From Zhengitettix transpicula (taxonomy: Eukaryota; Arthropoda; Insecta; Orthoptera; Tetrigidae): a stretch of 64,000 nucleotides of DNA. How positions within the stretch are numbered: position 1 is the stretch's first letter; each line of letters begins with the position of its first letter. The DNA lies in contig CM073591.1 in assembly GCA_037074705.1 (NCBI GenBank), positions 92,105,532-92,169,531 on the forward strand, read 5' to 3'. The notes under the pieces are model-generated. The model made no database searches, was not told where the DNA came from, and saw only the letters and a list, made by a program, of their open reading frames with translations. The position numbers and the translations under genes are program-made. Below are positions 1 to 13,774 of the stretch, in pieces.

Positions 1-1339
1 TCGTTTAAGAGCGGTAATTGCGTTTTAGGTTTTGTTTAGAGTCTGCTCACGTTCCCTGAGAGTAGCTACATAAGAATATTCTTTCTGGTCTCCAGAGTTA
101 CACTTATTAAATAAATATCATTTTTTACATATAAAATTTAATTTTAGTTTCATTACATTGCAAATCAATTAATTAAAAACAAAATTTTGTTAAATAATTA
201 AAATCCCCTAAGAAATCAAAGTAGCGAGTATGACATCACAGTAGTTGCCAAGTGTCTGAGACAAGTATCACTGAGACGGCGAAATTTCAGTCTCGATATG
301 AAACATATTAGTTTTCAAATATTAGAAGAAAGTTTACCGATATTGCCTATTTAATTACGGGCGTTCACATTTGTGAAAATCTTAATGGCTTCCAAAACTT
401 TTCTTTTATGAAAATTATTTATTTTATCTCAAACTTGACCATTTTCAAGATTGATCGTATGCCCGTCTACTTTATAATGTGTCGAAAACTCTGTATTGGT
501 TTTGTACTGGCTTTTCATTTTGCTTATGTGATCGTAAGTTCGCGTTTTAATACTCGTGGCCTGTTCGTATCTGGCTGCCAAAGCAGTATGCGGTGGAACT
601 CCGAGAAAAATTCAAGGATTACAGGCAAGCATATAACTTTTACACCGATAAGGTCACATTCGTCATATCACTGAGAGAAAGTTTTGGAAAATAGAATATT
701 TTGAAATTTAATTAAAACGATAAGAATAATGTTATAATTTCGGTATTACAGATATTTTGCCTCTCCCCTTCAATTTTTTGAGACCTGGTCGTCCCTTTTC
801 AGTATATATTATTCACTCATTTTAATCTATGACGCATTTACGACTACATTTACTTTTTCTCTACGAATGCCAAATCGATTTTATCTTCGTGTAAAGCAAT
901 TATTTGCGTAAGTTCTTCATTCAGATTAATATTCTCTGATACATAATATTGTTTTTTTTTAATTTAAAATTAATTTAACAATAAATTGAGAAGCCCGATA
1001 AGACTATTCATTCTCTACTCCGAGAAGGCTACATTATCTACAATTTAAATTATAAAAATTGTAATAAAATTATATATTTTATAGATAAAATTAAAAACAT
1101 TAATTATAGTTAAAACTGATTTGTGATGCAATATAAAGGAGAAGAAATTTCAAGGTTAAAGTTAAAATTCGCCATCAGCAGTTTCACGTCTCTGACGTCA
1201 CGCTTATGCCCTTAACACAATCAGCTGATTTTACGTGAAATATGGAATCACAAATCGATACCAGTTTATCATTACAAGTAATGCGTTATCACTTCTTAAG
1301 TTGTCCTGCCTCAACCTTTTCCATTATATTGTACAAAAA
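1..1339. other. AT-rich stretch, no feature seen
   Basis: The stretch is A+T-rich. The only open frame of note is 88 codons (408-674, plus). It shows no motif, no codon bias that I can see and no splice context, so I do not call it a gene. Confidence 0.6.
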
Positions 1340-1680
1340 ATACTATTTTACAAACTGTGTGTGGAGCCTGGCTGAAGAATATCGCAAGTAAAATGTTGTG
1401 TTCTGAATGACAACACAAGAAGGTGGTGGTTAAACACCACGCATTGGCGTATTTCGCCACAACGTTCTTTTCAGCACAGGCTCAGAGAGGCAAGATTCAT
1501 TGCGAGAAATGAGTTTGCTATTACATAGGGCCGAGTCTCTTTGTGTGGAGCCTGTGTGATGTATGAGGTATCTAAATGCGCATACCGCTGTATTCACTCG
1601 GCTCTGCTCAAATCCAACAACACACGAACTAACGTACAATACACTCAAGACGTCTCTGTTCACTTAACATAAAATACCGA
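1340..1680. other. Less AT-rich unknown segment
   Basis: Base composition rises in G+C against its flanks, and a 77-codon frame lies on the minus strand (1430-1663). The phrase GTGTGGAGCCTG occurs twice, about 180 bp apart (near 1360 and 1540). This suggests an internally duplicated or repeat-derived segment. I recognise neither a protein nor a known element, so it may be an old repeat or a conserved non-coding block. Confidence 0.3.
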
Positions 1681-2498
1681 CCTCGTATTCAATTACTTAC
1701 AAAACATAGAATAATATTATATAATTAATTTCGTTTTCTATTTTTAATACAACTGATCTATACACGTCCATGAAAATTGCTGCTAAGTAAATTTTTATTA
1801 AATTATTTGATGGAAAACAATTTCAAGTCAATTCTTATCGTACTTGGAATTCAGTATCAACTTTTCTAGAACCTAAAATAAAATTTATTTAAATAAAGCA
1901 ACATGTATCAACAATATAAAACGTGTCTTCCGTAGGGAACTACTGATTACCTCTTGGTTACGTTCTGCTATACATATTAATTTCACACAGACGTTTGCCA
2001 TATAACGAAATTGATTAGAAAAATAAATTGTTATTTGCGTGAAGATTGTAACATCTGTTCAATTCTTATTAACTACTTAATGTGAGGGAACATACAGACC
2101 TTTTTAGTCATAAAAATTGCTAGTTCCAAAGAAAAATAGACTTTGTTATTAAACTGCAAAAGGTACGGGGATAAAAATAAGGCAGTATCAAATTAAATTT
2201 AAGTCTCTCAAAATTCCGATTAGTTTAGATTTTGATTCCAGGTAAAATTATCAATATTTTCTAACGACCATATTTATCTGTTTACTATAAATCTATGGAA
2301 AGATTTAAAAAAAAGTGGACTAATTTGATTTTAACTACGTTCGATACAGATGAACCTATTCGCTTTAAAAACTACCTTACCGAATTTCAACTCAGTAATA
2401 TTTAATTTTGTAGGAGTTATAAGGTATAATGTTTAACATTACGTCAAAATATTGCCCATAAATTATTCTATTCCAGTGGAATTGAAAGGCTTCCAATT
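1681..2498. other. AT-rich stretch, no feature seen
   Basis: There are no open frames above noise and no repeats or hairpins of note. Confidence 0.6.
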
Positions 2499-2685
2499 GT
2501 TAATCCTGTATGAAATTATAATATAATACGGCTGTTATAAAAAACTAATTAGATAAAATAGTGTAATAACAGACCAAATGAAGTAGTAATAAAAAAATAA
2601 CACACTTAAAATAGTGTGGTATTTATATTATCACTTCACTATCTCTGTTATTTGGCTTTTTTATCCACTTAGTTAATCCTGTATG
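2499..2685. mobile_element. MITE-like insertion with 14 bp flanking direct repeats
   Basis: The 14-mer GTTAATCCTGTATG occurs at 2499-2512 and again at 2672-2685, bracketing 159 bp. This is the arrangement expected of a target-site duplication around an insertion. The insert has no coding capacity. It carries a 21-mer at 2616-2636 that matches 20 of 21 bases with the right arm of the fold-back element at 13975-13995, so the two probably share an end. Internal sequences CTGTTATT and AATAACAG form a weak inverted pair. Family unknown; 14 bp is long for a cut-and-paste transposon and would fit retroposition better. Confidence 0.5.
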
Positions 2686-5110
2686 TGGGTGCATTTTCAG
2701 GTGAGTGAATATTTACGTTATCTTCAAAATTTATCAAGATTCTATCTTCACGAAACTTTTTATTCGGCCATTTGTTTGCAAACATCCAACTTTAATATTC
2801 ATGCTAACGTCAAACACAGAGTGAAGAATCGATATGGCTAAGATATGCGTTCCTATAAGGGGTGAAAACTGAAAGTAAACACGATTTTACTGCACATACT
2901 TTTCTAACCATCTTCAAATATACAGCCGTATCCACTATTTAAGGTATATTTCATATTATATCGAAATCATTTGGCATTTCTTGAAATCATAAATAAATAT
3001 TTGTTTAAGATTTGTTTGTGTCAGTTGGGACGTATGGAAGCATTTCCTATTTGGGTTACAAAAAGTACTATATTCTTGTAAGTAAGCAAAATAAATACAA
3101 ATAAATATTTGTAAAGTATGAACTTAATGGATGAAATTCTCTCGTGATTCCAGACTGTTTTAATAATTTCTTTATAAAAAGTAAAATATTAAAATTTTAT
3201 TTATTATTATTCGTAACAAGGTATAATAAATTTATTTATGATATATATATTTCCTGGATTCAATATTCACAGCTTTTCATAAACATCTGTAGGCATATAA
3301 ACTGTATTAGCTGGGAAATTAGTACTCAGAGTACTGTATAGGGAAAAAGAGAAGGGAAGACTTATGAAAATAAAATGAAAAATAGTATTTTAAATATTTA
3401 TACATATAAAGTGAAAAATACTTGGTTTTTAAAATAATTATAGACATATTCAAGTTCATCGAGTCAGTAGGTGAGTGTCATATACGCATTTGGCTGAAAA
3501 AAACATTAACTCAATATTTAAGTGCAAATATGAAGAATTAAATATTTCGGGCAATTGAAATTGTGCACATAATATTATTATTTTGGTGAATAATAATAGT
3601 AAAAGCGTTAAAAGTTTTATCAAATAATGGTTCGTATAGACATTAATAATTATCCTTAACTGACAACTTTTAAATCAATCAATAAATAAAATGACCAACA
3701 GGCAAGGAATAATTTATTACAAAATAACACATCGGTTCGTTCCATTTTGTAACTCATTCTGTTGTAAAACATGAAATATAATTACGAATATAATTTCTTT
3801 CCCTAATATTACATAATTTCAATGTGATTTATTTTTATAAGTTAGCGACCATTAGTTTAGAGATAAAATCATAATATAAAATCAAATCAGACAAGATAAT
3901 TTTTTAAAACATTATGGTTTTGTATTTTATTCTTTCGCCTAGAAGATGACGACAGAGCATTGAATCGTCGATGAAACCTCAGAACTCTTTCTGCACTAAT
4001 TTTAAATATATTGAAAATAATATAATTTTTATAACTAACAATTGTCAGTTGCACAGGGGAATCATACTTAAAAAAAACGCATTAACAATTGTACTTTCGC
4101 TGCTAACGTGTCCTAGCGGATGTAAACTCAGCCTAGTTCCGAGATATTATCGACAACGAAAATCTTCAGTTGTTTGATATGTATCATATATGAAAGCTAT
4201 ATATATTTAATTATGGTAGCGTAAAGGACATTCTCTTAGAGTCATTGACTAAGTAGAACAACTTGACTAATATCCAAAACGAATGAGGCACACGTCTGAA
4301 AATGACAAAAAAGAGAATATTATTTTTTCTATTGTGCATGAACTATTTATAAACAAATCTGTTAAAGTTCTGTAGGGAAAAAGCTTCAAACAAACATACT
4401 TAGTATTTTCAGGCAAATGATGGTCTGATTACAAATGTATGTTACTAAATTTCATTTTAAAAACAATACTTTATATTTTGTTCATTAAGAGAAGTCTTTC
4501 TAACGAATACGCAATGACGCAAACTCATTTATTACGCAGCGTCCAATGAGATGAATGGTATCCAAGAAGATGTACAATTATTCAAATAATATTTATAACT
4601 TTTTAAAATTTATTTAAGTATTCAATTCCCAATGTAATTCTTTCTGTGAAAAGAGATATAAAATTAACCCTGCATTAATCGAGTTCATATTTTAAATGAA
4701 AAAAAAGGTAATGACGTTTACAAATTAGAAGCCCAAGACTCATCAATCATAGCTTAAGCATGTTTCTGATATCCTGCAAGTAAAATCTTACCTAAATCTT
4801 TACTACTCTATCATTATAAATGGAAAGAAAAGTTGCTTCCCGCGTCTCGTTAAAAGCATTTCCAACCATGACGTGTAATTGAGTTGATCTTTATGTTAAT
4901 TTTAACCGAGTTATGTTGGCGGAAATATTTGAAGTGAAAAACGAAAATATTTGTATTAGAAATTAAAAAGGCATATTTATTATTAAATTCGCGCATTATT
5001 TCCGAATAATGTTGTTCTAAAATTTAAAAAATGGGGATTAATTCAAGGTTTCAAAACTATTATCTCCAGCTGTTGAATAAGTTTCAGAATAATATTTAAT
5101 ATATTTACTT
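2686..5110. other. AT-rich stretch, no feature seen
   Basis: The longest frames are 65 and 68 codons (3144-3341 and 3971-4177, plus), are AT-driven and show no motif. No repeat family from elsewhere in the window is recognisable here. Confidence 0.6.
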
Positions 5111-5651
5111 GATCTCTCGCTCCGACACGCCTCTCGCAGGCAGAACCTTTTAGGAGAGATACGAAGGGGCTACCTTTGGGGATTCATTTTCCTCTCTCCG
5201 TTTTTTAACTAAGATTTCCACAAGCCGAGGCACCTCGGCCTGCTTTGAGAGGTGTATGTTCCAGGATCTCAGACCTTGGGCATACGGTAAGAGTTTTCTG
5301 CTATTCCCATTGGAGTAGACGGCCAGCTACCTCCTAAACTGGTCGAGGCACGGAGAATAGATTGTTGCGTCCCCACAGCAAACCCCTCTCCCGCCATCGG
5401 AAGAACGTGGGACAAGTACCTACTGCCCGACCTGATGAAAGTCTTCTAGGGGTTCTCCTGTATCGTTTTTAGGCAAATGCCTGGTATGATCCTTAAACTA
5501 CAGCCCGGGGGCCCTATTTAACCCTTACCTACCTTCCTCTAACCTTCCGTATCCCCCCTTTCAAATCCCTTCCTATGCTATTAAAGGGGAGTTGCAACGA
5601 CGTGGATTACCCTCATGTAGCCTGTTACTTTAAAAAAAAGATCTCTCGCTC
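5111..5651 (+). mobile_element. A-tailed ~510 bp retroelement, copy A (full length, 12 bp TSD)
   Basis: This is the best-defined member of the window's commonest repeat. The 12-mer GATCTCTCGCTC occurs at 5111-5122 and 5640-5651, directly flanking a 517 bp body that ends in a short A run. A variable-length duplication plus an A tail is the mark of target-primed reverse transcription, so this is a retroposon rather than a DNA transposon. The body starts near a CTCTCGCAGG motif, holds a CCGAGG/CCTCGG mini-hairpin, and ends in a TAGCCTGTTAC-type tail. It has no long frame. It could be a SINE or the 3' end of an unseen LINE. I found no convincing tRNA A/B boxes, so the SINE class is unproven. Confidence 0.75.
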
Positions 5652-6289
5652 GAAATATTTGCCGAAGTGTTACCCTTCATCTAAATCCCACTAAATCCCT
5701 ATATTTAGGAATCTATATAACTATTAAGGGCAAAACCTAATTAACATATGTCGCAGAATATGATTCTGCAATAAAAAGGAAGCAGGCTTTCCCTTTAAAA
5801 TTCCTAAATTTGCGATCACCAGCATGAGGACGTTAACGGTTTTAGCAAATTTTTATCCAAAGGGTATTTCTGGAAATACTCGGGGTTTTGATAAAATTTT
5901 TATCATACTGTATGCATTATTTAGTTAGGAATATGTGAGATATTTAACCATCTATGCCAGATTGGGAAAAGGTATGCACACACACTTTCTGAAGATGTTC
6001 TGAACGCTCCATCCTGAAAATAAGTACAATTTTATTTAAGAGAAATAAAGAGCAACAGACGTTTTATATTTTATTGTATTATATTTAACTTGACACATTG
6101 GAGATATTTTTCTCCTGATTCATTTTATCTGTTTGACACATTTATCGTTAAGAATTTAAGTGTTAATTTATTTATTTAATACCGTTCCATATTCTAAATT
6201 TCTTTACAATTCCGCCAATCATTCAATGTAAATCCTGATTAACAATACTCAAATTGATCCATTGTTGTTTGCGATGATTGTGCCCGTAT
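5652..6289. other. AT-rich stretch, no feature seen
   Basis: No frames, repeats or motifs of note. Confidence 0.6.
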
Positions 6290-6640
6290 CTTATTGCGAT
6301 ATCGTTTCCATTTCCGGCTCGGGTCCTCCTCGTGACTTTCCCAGGTCGTGCGTTCGCGTCGCGTTGCACGAGGACTAGGGGTGAATATAGGCCACCCTCG
6401 TTGCCCTTTGGGCCCCCCGCCAACAGCCATATTACCAGGGAGGGGCCGAGATAAGCAGACCAAAGCAAAGGGCAACAACCGTGCCCGAGCTTATCTGGCG
6501 CCGAATCGTCCAACAACCCCTTACACTATAACACTTCTCAAGACAAAGCGAGAAGAGCAATTTAAAAAATTATCTGCGAAACGTTGCGTTTGCCGGGATG
6601 CATACCCACCCTAAAGCTCAGACAGGATCCTCAAAATTAT
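6290..6640. other. GC-rich, CpG-containing island of unknown nature
   Basis: This block is sharply richer in G+C and CpG than everything around it. It has overlapping frames on both strands (88 codons plus, 97 and 79 codons minus), which is what GC-rich DNA gives by chance. It contains inverted words such as TTGCCCTTTGGGCCC and AAAGGGCAACAAC (around 6400-6480). I recognise no domain. Candidates are an old GC-rich repeat, a captured non-coding exon or a CpG-rich regulatory block. Confidence 0.4.
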
Positions 6641-9600
6641 GCGCTGTAAACCGCTTCACGGCGAGTAAGAGTTAAATTATTAGTGTTCATAACTATTCTT
6701 GCACCTTTTATACTATACTAATTTGAAGTTTATGTTTGCGAGGAAATATTTATTATATTAGTTTTCTGTTTAAATGAACAATATTTTGTTATTCTAACGT
6801 GGCGAAATAGGATTTTATTTACAATAGTAAGTAGTACTTAATTTTAAGCAACTAATTGTTCCTTAAAGTGGTAGTTTAATTCTTAATAGAAACAAGATAC
6901 ACCATTGTGATAATAATTATCTGATATACCTAATACGTATAATAAATAAATACCTCGGTCAGAAAAATATTAATAAAGTAATTGACAAAAATACAACTAC
7001 ACAACGTTCGTCTTTAATTAAGGTCTTTTTCAGGTGTAAAATGGATTTGAAGTGTTATACATAAATTTTGTACTTTGCCAAATTCTTATATTAACTTCAG
7101 ACAAAAATAATGTAAACGGATAGTACAGATAGAGAATGTCTTTGAAATTCTACTCTAAATTTTTTTATACAACATCAATTTTTGTCTGATACTAATAGAA
7201 TAATTTGGATATGTATAAATATTATTCATAATAAATACTCCAAATCCATTATCACGACGAAACATTGTGCAGTTTTTTCAGTTACTTTAATAAACTTTCT
7301 GGCGATGTATTGATTTATTATTCACCAATATGAATTCACTTGAGGTCAAAGTTAGTTGATTCAATCAAAAGAACATTTTAAAAATCACTTTACTCAATTC
7401 GAATAACATTGTAATTCTTAAGTATTATAATTTAATAGGGTATAAATAGAGCTATAAATAATAGTTATAAATAATTTTAAATCCAAGTTGTAAATTAGTA
7501 TTTTTATTACAATATCAGAAATCTCTAATAAAACATTAAAAAATTCTTACAGTTGGTCTTTACTTATAATGATATATAATTTGTTTTAAATAAATTCATA
7601 ACAGTTTAAGTTTTATTTATATCACCTCATGACGTAAAATACAAAGTAAACAATAGCAATTTATCTGTAATAGTTTGGGCTATACATAAGTTCATAATAC
7701 GAAAGAGAATAAAAAGCAAATAAGGTCTTAAATATATCTTGTCAATAATTGGTGTAGCTTTGTGCTATTCCATTTTTCCTATTTGCCAAAATTCGCTAAA
7801 ATTAGTGAACGGTAAGAGATATACGTATAATTATATTTTTCTGTAAAGAGATAACAAAATATAATCGCAACTTTTGTAGAGGGTTACTATGTAATTAAAC
7901 TCTAAATTTGGACTATAAATTTATAAAACATCAGAGAAGAAACACCAATAAAGCATATTGTTAAATAAGAGGGAAAGCTTGAAAAATAGTAATGAGTTTG
8001 CTTCTCGATATTAACCATATTGCAAGATTATAATAATTATTATAGTAACTCCTAATTTTTAAATAATTTTGATTATTCTAGAAGCGTATTGTACAAAATA
8101 CCGATGTATTATCGGAGGAATAATGCTGACTTTATGGGCAATGGCCTTATTATTAATCGCCAAAATGTACAGGGATTATGGAGTGAAATTAGAAACTCAA
8201 TTTTCTGATAAGGTTAGGATAAGATTACAATTAACTTGAAAATATTGTTATTTTCTAAACACCATAATTATATTTTGACCATAAATTTATATTATAAGAT
8301 GGTGATGATGATGTCATTGTAATACAAAGTCCTAAGTCCGTTGCCGTTATATGGTCAGTGCATCTTCAACAATTTAAAATGGGCAGAGAATCTCTACATC
8401 AATTATTATTCGCAAATTTTATTGCTATATTCTAAAAAATACGGAATATAAAAATTTAACCCTGGAATTGTATGCAGAACACAAATTTTAATGTGGATAA
8501 AATGAATTTGGCACGAGGATGAATTTAAATAGCTGTAATACTTGTATATAAAAGACTTAATTATACAAGCGTTGTGTATGTATGGCAATCATTTGATAAC
8601 TTGTATTGAGAAGTATAAAACGATTTTTAGCTTTTTCCAGCTGATACAAAATCTATGACTTAAACGTTCACTTTAGATATCTCTCTTTAATCATCAGTCC
8701 TTGACTGGTTTGAGAAAAGTTCTCTATGGAGAACCTTTTCCTTTTCTGAGGAAATTATTGCCGCCGGTGGTTTCCCGTTGTCTACTGAGGATATATGCAA
8801 CTAAAATTAAATAAAAAGACCTGTAGTGTTCTTCTAACAGAGACCGTGAAATTATATTGGAAAAAACTCAATTATGAGCTGTCAAAATGAGAGATAGGGG
8901 AGGAAGTTACATTTACGTCAAGACAATTAACTCATTCCGACGCGTATGGCACAGAACTGATTAGAGGGGCTAATGACCAAATGGCCTAATTGGATCGTCA
9001 GACACAAACGTAATCCGTTCTCCAGGAATCCAGCTCTTCAAAACCAGACTTCATTTTATTTAGCGCTGTTTATCATACATTTTCTTGTAATTGAATATGA
9101 ACAGTTTATTATTCAGAAAGCATAATTGTTAATATAACAATAACATTAGCTGACAGAGAAGAAAATATATTTCAAGTATCTGTAGTATTCGGAGGATATA
9201 TACTGAATGCAGTCATATACCTACCCACTTAATTCTAAAAAAACTGATAAAGTAAAATATCTTAATTATGCCATTAAAATAAATCTGAAAAATCACTAAT
9301 AACATTTCTAGAAATATCAAATCTGTCAAACTTAAAAAATTATTTGCTACATTTCTTTATCTTAAATACTTTTGTTTCGTTTCGAACACTGTAAGAAAGC
9401 CACAAATAACAATACCTAGAAAATTGGCGCATCTAGATACTATAATACTATATGTATATATAGGATACTATGAAGGATAATATTTTGTCAACGATCAACT
9501 CATATATTTACCATGCATGAAGTCCTACTATATTGAATTATTTTAATATTTTTATTATATTTTTTAAGTTTATTCTTAACATACGAGCTCTTCTCAATAG

Positions 9601-10511
9601 CAGTCAATCGTTATTCATATATACATAAAGCGATATTCACTCGCTTTGTTTTCACACTGGTAGTGGATGTTCAATTTATATTCTAGTGAGAATGCATCCG
9701 TCCTTTTTATGCTCCTTTTCCCAGAATTATGGGTTCAGTAGTTATAAAATATCGCTAACTCGCAACGAGGTGGTACGATAACTTTTATGTGGGAACAAAG
9801 GACCTGAGACGATATCTCTCTAGCTATCAAATATTAACGACCCTTCGTATCCACCACCAACAGCTTGTGCTTCTGTGGTTTCAGTAGATGGAACAGATGG
9901 TCGAAGTCTCACCTGTAACAGTCACGTGAAAGCATTTAACGAACATCTACGGTTAAGTTTTCAAACATCAATTGACATTATTTAACGGATGTAATGTGCA
10001 ATTTTCTACATAAAGATAACCTGTGTGGTTGAAAAAGACAGTATATTAACAATTAAACGCCATTTTTTGTGTGTTTAAGGGAGACACCAATTAATAATTT
10101 TTAATGATAAAATATTATAATCGAAAAATTAATGGACGTCTTAGAGAAATACATAGTTTTTCTATCGATTTTGCTGTAATTTACTTCTGCCGTCCATAAG
10201 AATGTTTATTAGTGCTAAAGACGTATCTGTAAATATAAATCATGAGGTTTCAGACCAGAAACTTTTAGTTCTTCTTGACGCAACAAAATAAGCAGCGTTC
10301 CTCATATTCAAGTGTTTATACTTAATTTCCTGACCATTGTTTTTACGAAATATTTTTTCGGTATTATGAATAAATTATACTTTAATTTTAAATAATACCT
10401 CAATTTCCCGAAATAAGTCATATTTTTACAAATATAATCTTAATAATTGATCTTCATGAATTTTAAGGGTAAATATATTTAGAAAAATAGGTCGCTTGAC
10501 GTAATTTCTCG
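6641..10511. other. Long AT-rich stretch, no feature seen
   Basis: Nearly 4 kb without a recognisable gene or repeat. The only frame (60 codons, minus, 8406-8588) is low-complexity and unsupported. Composition is mildly higher in G+C around 8640-9050 and 9830-9960, but I can attach no identity to it. Confidence 0.55.
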
Positions 10512-10680
10512 TTGAGGCCACTTCCCCTATAATAAAAATGGGGATTTGGAATGGAATCATGGAAACCAAGAGTTAACTAATTAGGACCCCCCTGGCACAC
10601 TTTGCGAATTCTACCCGGCATTCGTCTATATGTGATTGCTAGGAAAATCCTAGGATCCATCAGAATTCCTTCCAGGAATA
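10512..10680 (-). mobile_element. A-tailed retroelement, old divergent copy J (fragment)
   Basis: The segment aligns by eye, with many substitutions, to the 3' half of the A-tailed family in minus orientation. Matching words in the right order are CCACTTCCCCTAT, GAGTTAACTA, TACCCGGCATTCG and GGAAAATCCTAGGAT. Neither the head nor the A tail is visible. It is more diverged than any other copy here, so the family has been active over a long period. Confidence 0.6.
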
Positions 10681-13600
10681 TGGATATTCCAAATGACAAT
10701 GTAGAAAACTTTATATTATTTTTATTTTTTTATAGTTTATTTGTAGTTCTCCATGGAAGAAAGAGGACAAATCATATCAAATAATTAATATATAAATTTA
10801 AAAAATTATCATTGGCGCTACAGCCTATTGAGGGCCTAGACCTATCGGGACTGTCATCTTTCATAACACATTCTGCAAAATAAAATTATAGTAATGAGTA
10901 GACATTGCATATTTATTTATATTTTATTGAATAATTAACAAGATTGTAAGAATAATCTGAGCGAGAGTTATAAAATAATGGCTATTAACGATATTATTAA
11001 ATTTTTCAACGGATCATCTAGGTCGCACTGCCAGATACAGACGCTTTAATTGGACTAGTTTTTTTTATACCTCGGCAAAGAGAAATAGTTTGATTGGTTA
11101 AATTATTATATGCTCGGAGCGCGCAAATGTGAAGCACATCTCTGGAGCGATCCGATGAGGTTCACGTCAGTGAGTTAGACTTAATCCGTACAAACTCTGG
11201 TATAAGTTTTTGAAACATTCTTATTAATTGGTATCGCTTCCTCGTACCTGAGGAAGCAATACAAATTCTGAACGGAATTTTTTCAAGTCACGGGTTGCTC
11301 GTTATAGAGAAACTTCGAAGCTGACGAACGGTAGGAGGCTGTCGTGGACGCCTGAGTTCACATTGGAGCGAACTATTCGACTACTTGTCGTACGAAGATT
11401 GTGCCAGCTCATTGAAGTAGCTATCTGATATAGCGCCGGATACAAATTCATAGGAAATACTGACGACTTTTCAAACACCGTAAGATCAAACCAATCTCAT
11501 TATTTACCCCTGCAAGTATCTTCATTTGACTAAGTCACGGAACGTAAACTCATAAAGCATTTTTTTCGAATTAGTGAAATTTTCCCACAATACCATAAAG
11601 TGAGTCATAATTTTGAATATAATAACTTTAATTAAATTAACTTTGTTTTACCGTAAAATTTTGTTGGTAAAATCAACTGACGGCAAAACTAATTCTATTT
11701 AAAACCATGTTCATTTTTCTTATATAATAATTTATTTTAGTTACATTTATAGTGATTTAAAATTTGATCAACTGAAATCGTCAGAATTACGTAAATACAC
11801 AAGGTTAAGAGCTCATATTATACATATATCGGAATTTACATATATGATCACTTAATTTTGTCAGTTATTGGACAATTTATTTATCTAATGAAAAATATTG
11901 ATAAATCACAATAAATAGGAAATATATCACTATCATAATCAATAGTAAATATATCAGTATAAGTCTTCAATGAATTTTTTAATATCATAAAAAGCCTATC
12001 TTTAGATTCTACAGAGGATTTTACCCCATTAAAGTTTATGTAAGAATATTAATTTATGAATTATTAATAAAATTAAAAACAAGAAATATTCAGGCCATTT
12101 AATCCTGTAGTATTTATAAAGACACTAAAGCGTCAATAATATTACTATCAAGAAAATTTAATGTATAACATTTACTAGTAGTGATGTGTTTGTTGCTAAA
12201 GTTTTCAACAATAATTATTGCAGTAATTCATTCTTTCAAGTTGTTCACTTATGTAATAATTACGTTTCATGTGCGAAGATAGATAACTAATAAGGTTGTT
12301 GTTTCCCTTATTGGCAACAAGGGTTTTAGATTTAAGCTAAATGCTGTAAATAAATATAACTTATAAAGAACCAACGTGTATCATACTTATTTCTATTTCA
12401 TACTTGAATATTCAAACACGACGCGAAATCAAGCAAGACCTTTAACAACGTATAGTCACAATTCTTTTAACTAATAAAAATTGTACTCGTTTTAATTATG
12501 GAGAAGAAATTAAGGGATTGGGAACTTATTAACTTGGAAATGTACTTGAAGTATTAGTTATGATGGAGTACTATCTCTATTTATTTCCTGTAAATATGTT
12601 GCAAATAGTAGAAAGTTCCGTAAAGTATCTAAAGATTTTAATTTATTTCATTACACTTAACTCTTACCCGTCTATGAGGTGAAAGCACGAAACTTCACTA
12701 TTCAACAAGCTCCGGTATTTGTCCTTTGTTTGAGGTTTGACTTTGTGAGGAGTGCGTGGAATTGAGGCTGCAGAAAGTTGCGTTGTGGTCGCGAGTATTT
12801 CGAGTTTACGAGAAACTTTGAACCACATGCCATATGAGCACCCAACAGTCGTGACACTGAAGCATGACCATATTGAAAAGTGGTAAAAGAGAAATAATTG
12901 ATTGATCGCTATGTTTACAACGTTGCATCGGTAAGTACCTACGTATGTGAAAACATTATTTTTAATTTTTAGGAGTACCTAGGGATTATAGAATATTTTC
13001 CACATTATCAGCATAAAATATATCCCTGTCAGTGACTCTGTAACTCAGTCGCCGAAGTGAGATTTCTTCTGTCAGTATGTAATTGATAATGAACCAAAGA
13101 CTCACTGACGTTAAGAGTTTTAATGAATAATGTTCTGAGTGACATCAAATACAGGTTTTTTTTAAATTTTCTACTTTACACAGGATAATTCAAAAGAGGA
13201 AAGTATTTTCACATTTCAAAATCAATTAAATTCAATCTATTCTACAGGTCCCATCGTGCGAATAATAGTTCTGATATCTAATAATTTAACTTCTTTGCAT
13301 ACCTGAAACGTGTCTGGAGCACGGCAGTTACATTTATTCTGTTCCAAATGGATTTTTGTTTCACATTAACCATTGATAATGGAACAAGCCGTGACTATAT
13401 ACAAGTTCCACATTTAAAATGAATGTTCTTTTAGCATTATTTATAGTCACATCAACTGATAAGGCCATTAGCGAATTTGTAATTTGTTCTATGTTCCAAT
13501 TCTTTGTTTGGAACTAACTAGTGAGAGTATATATGTTTAATTGAAGGATAAATTCATATTAATCTTGACAGTGATCGGCGACGTGTAACTGTAGTACACT

Positions 13601-13774
13601 TGCGTGAAATTATAAAGTATAATTATATATATAGTAGTAATTTACATTAGAAAATATAAATAGTCTCTGGAAAGAGATATGAGAAAAGTAGTTATTAGCA
13701 ACGGGAGGACAGATGTATTGTTTTAAATGAAAAAATTAACGACGGATTGAAAATTAAATAATGAAAAACATAGC
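10681..13774. other. AT-rich stretch with a possible SINE scrap
   Basis: At about 10812-10850 the phrase GGCGCTACAGCC..GAGGGCCTAGACCT resembles a motif I associate with dispersed insect SINE-like repeats, but this is recall, not a match. Around 11090-11450 composition is less AT-rich, with a small hairpin GCTTCCTC/GAGGAAGC (about 11227-11250). Nothing else is recognisable. Confidence 0.35.
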
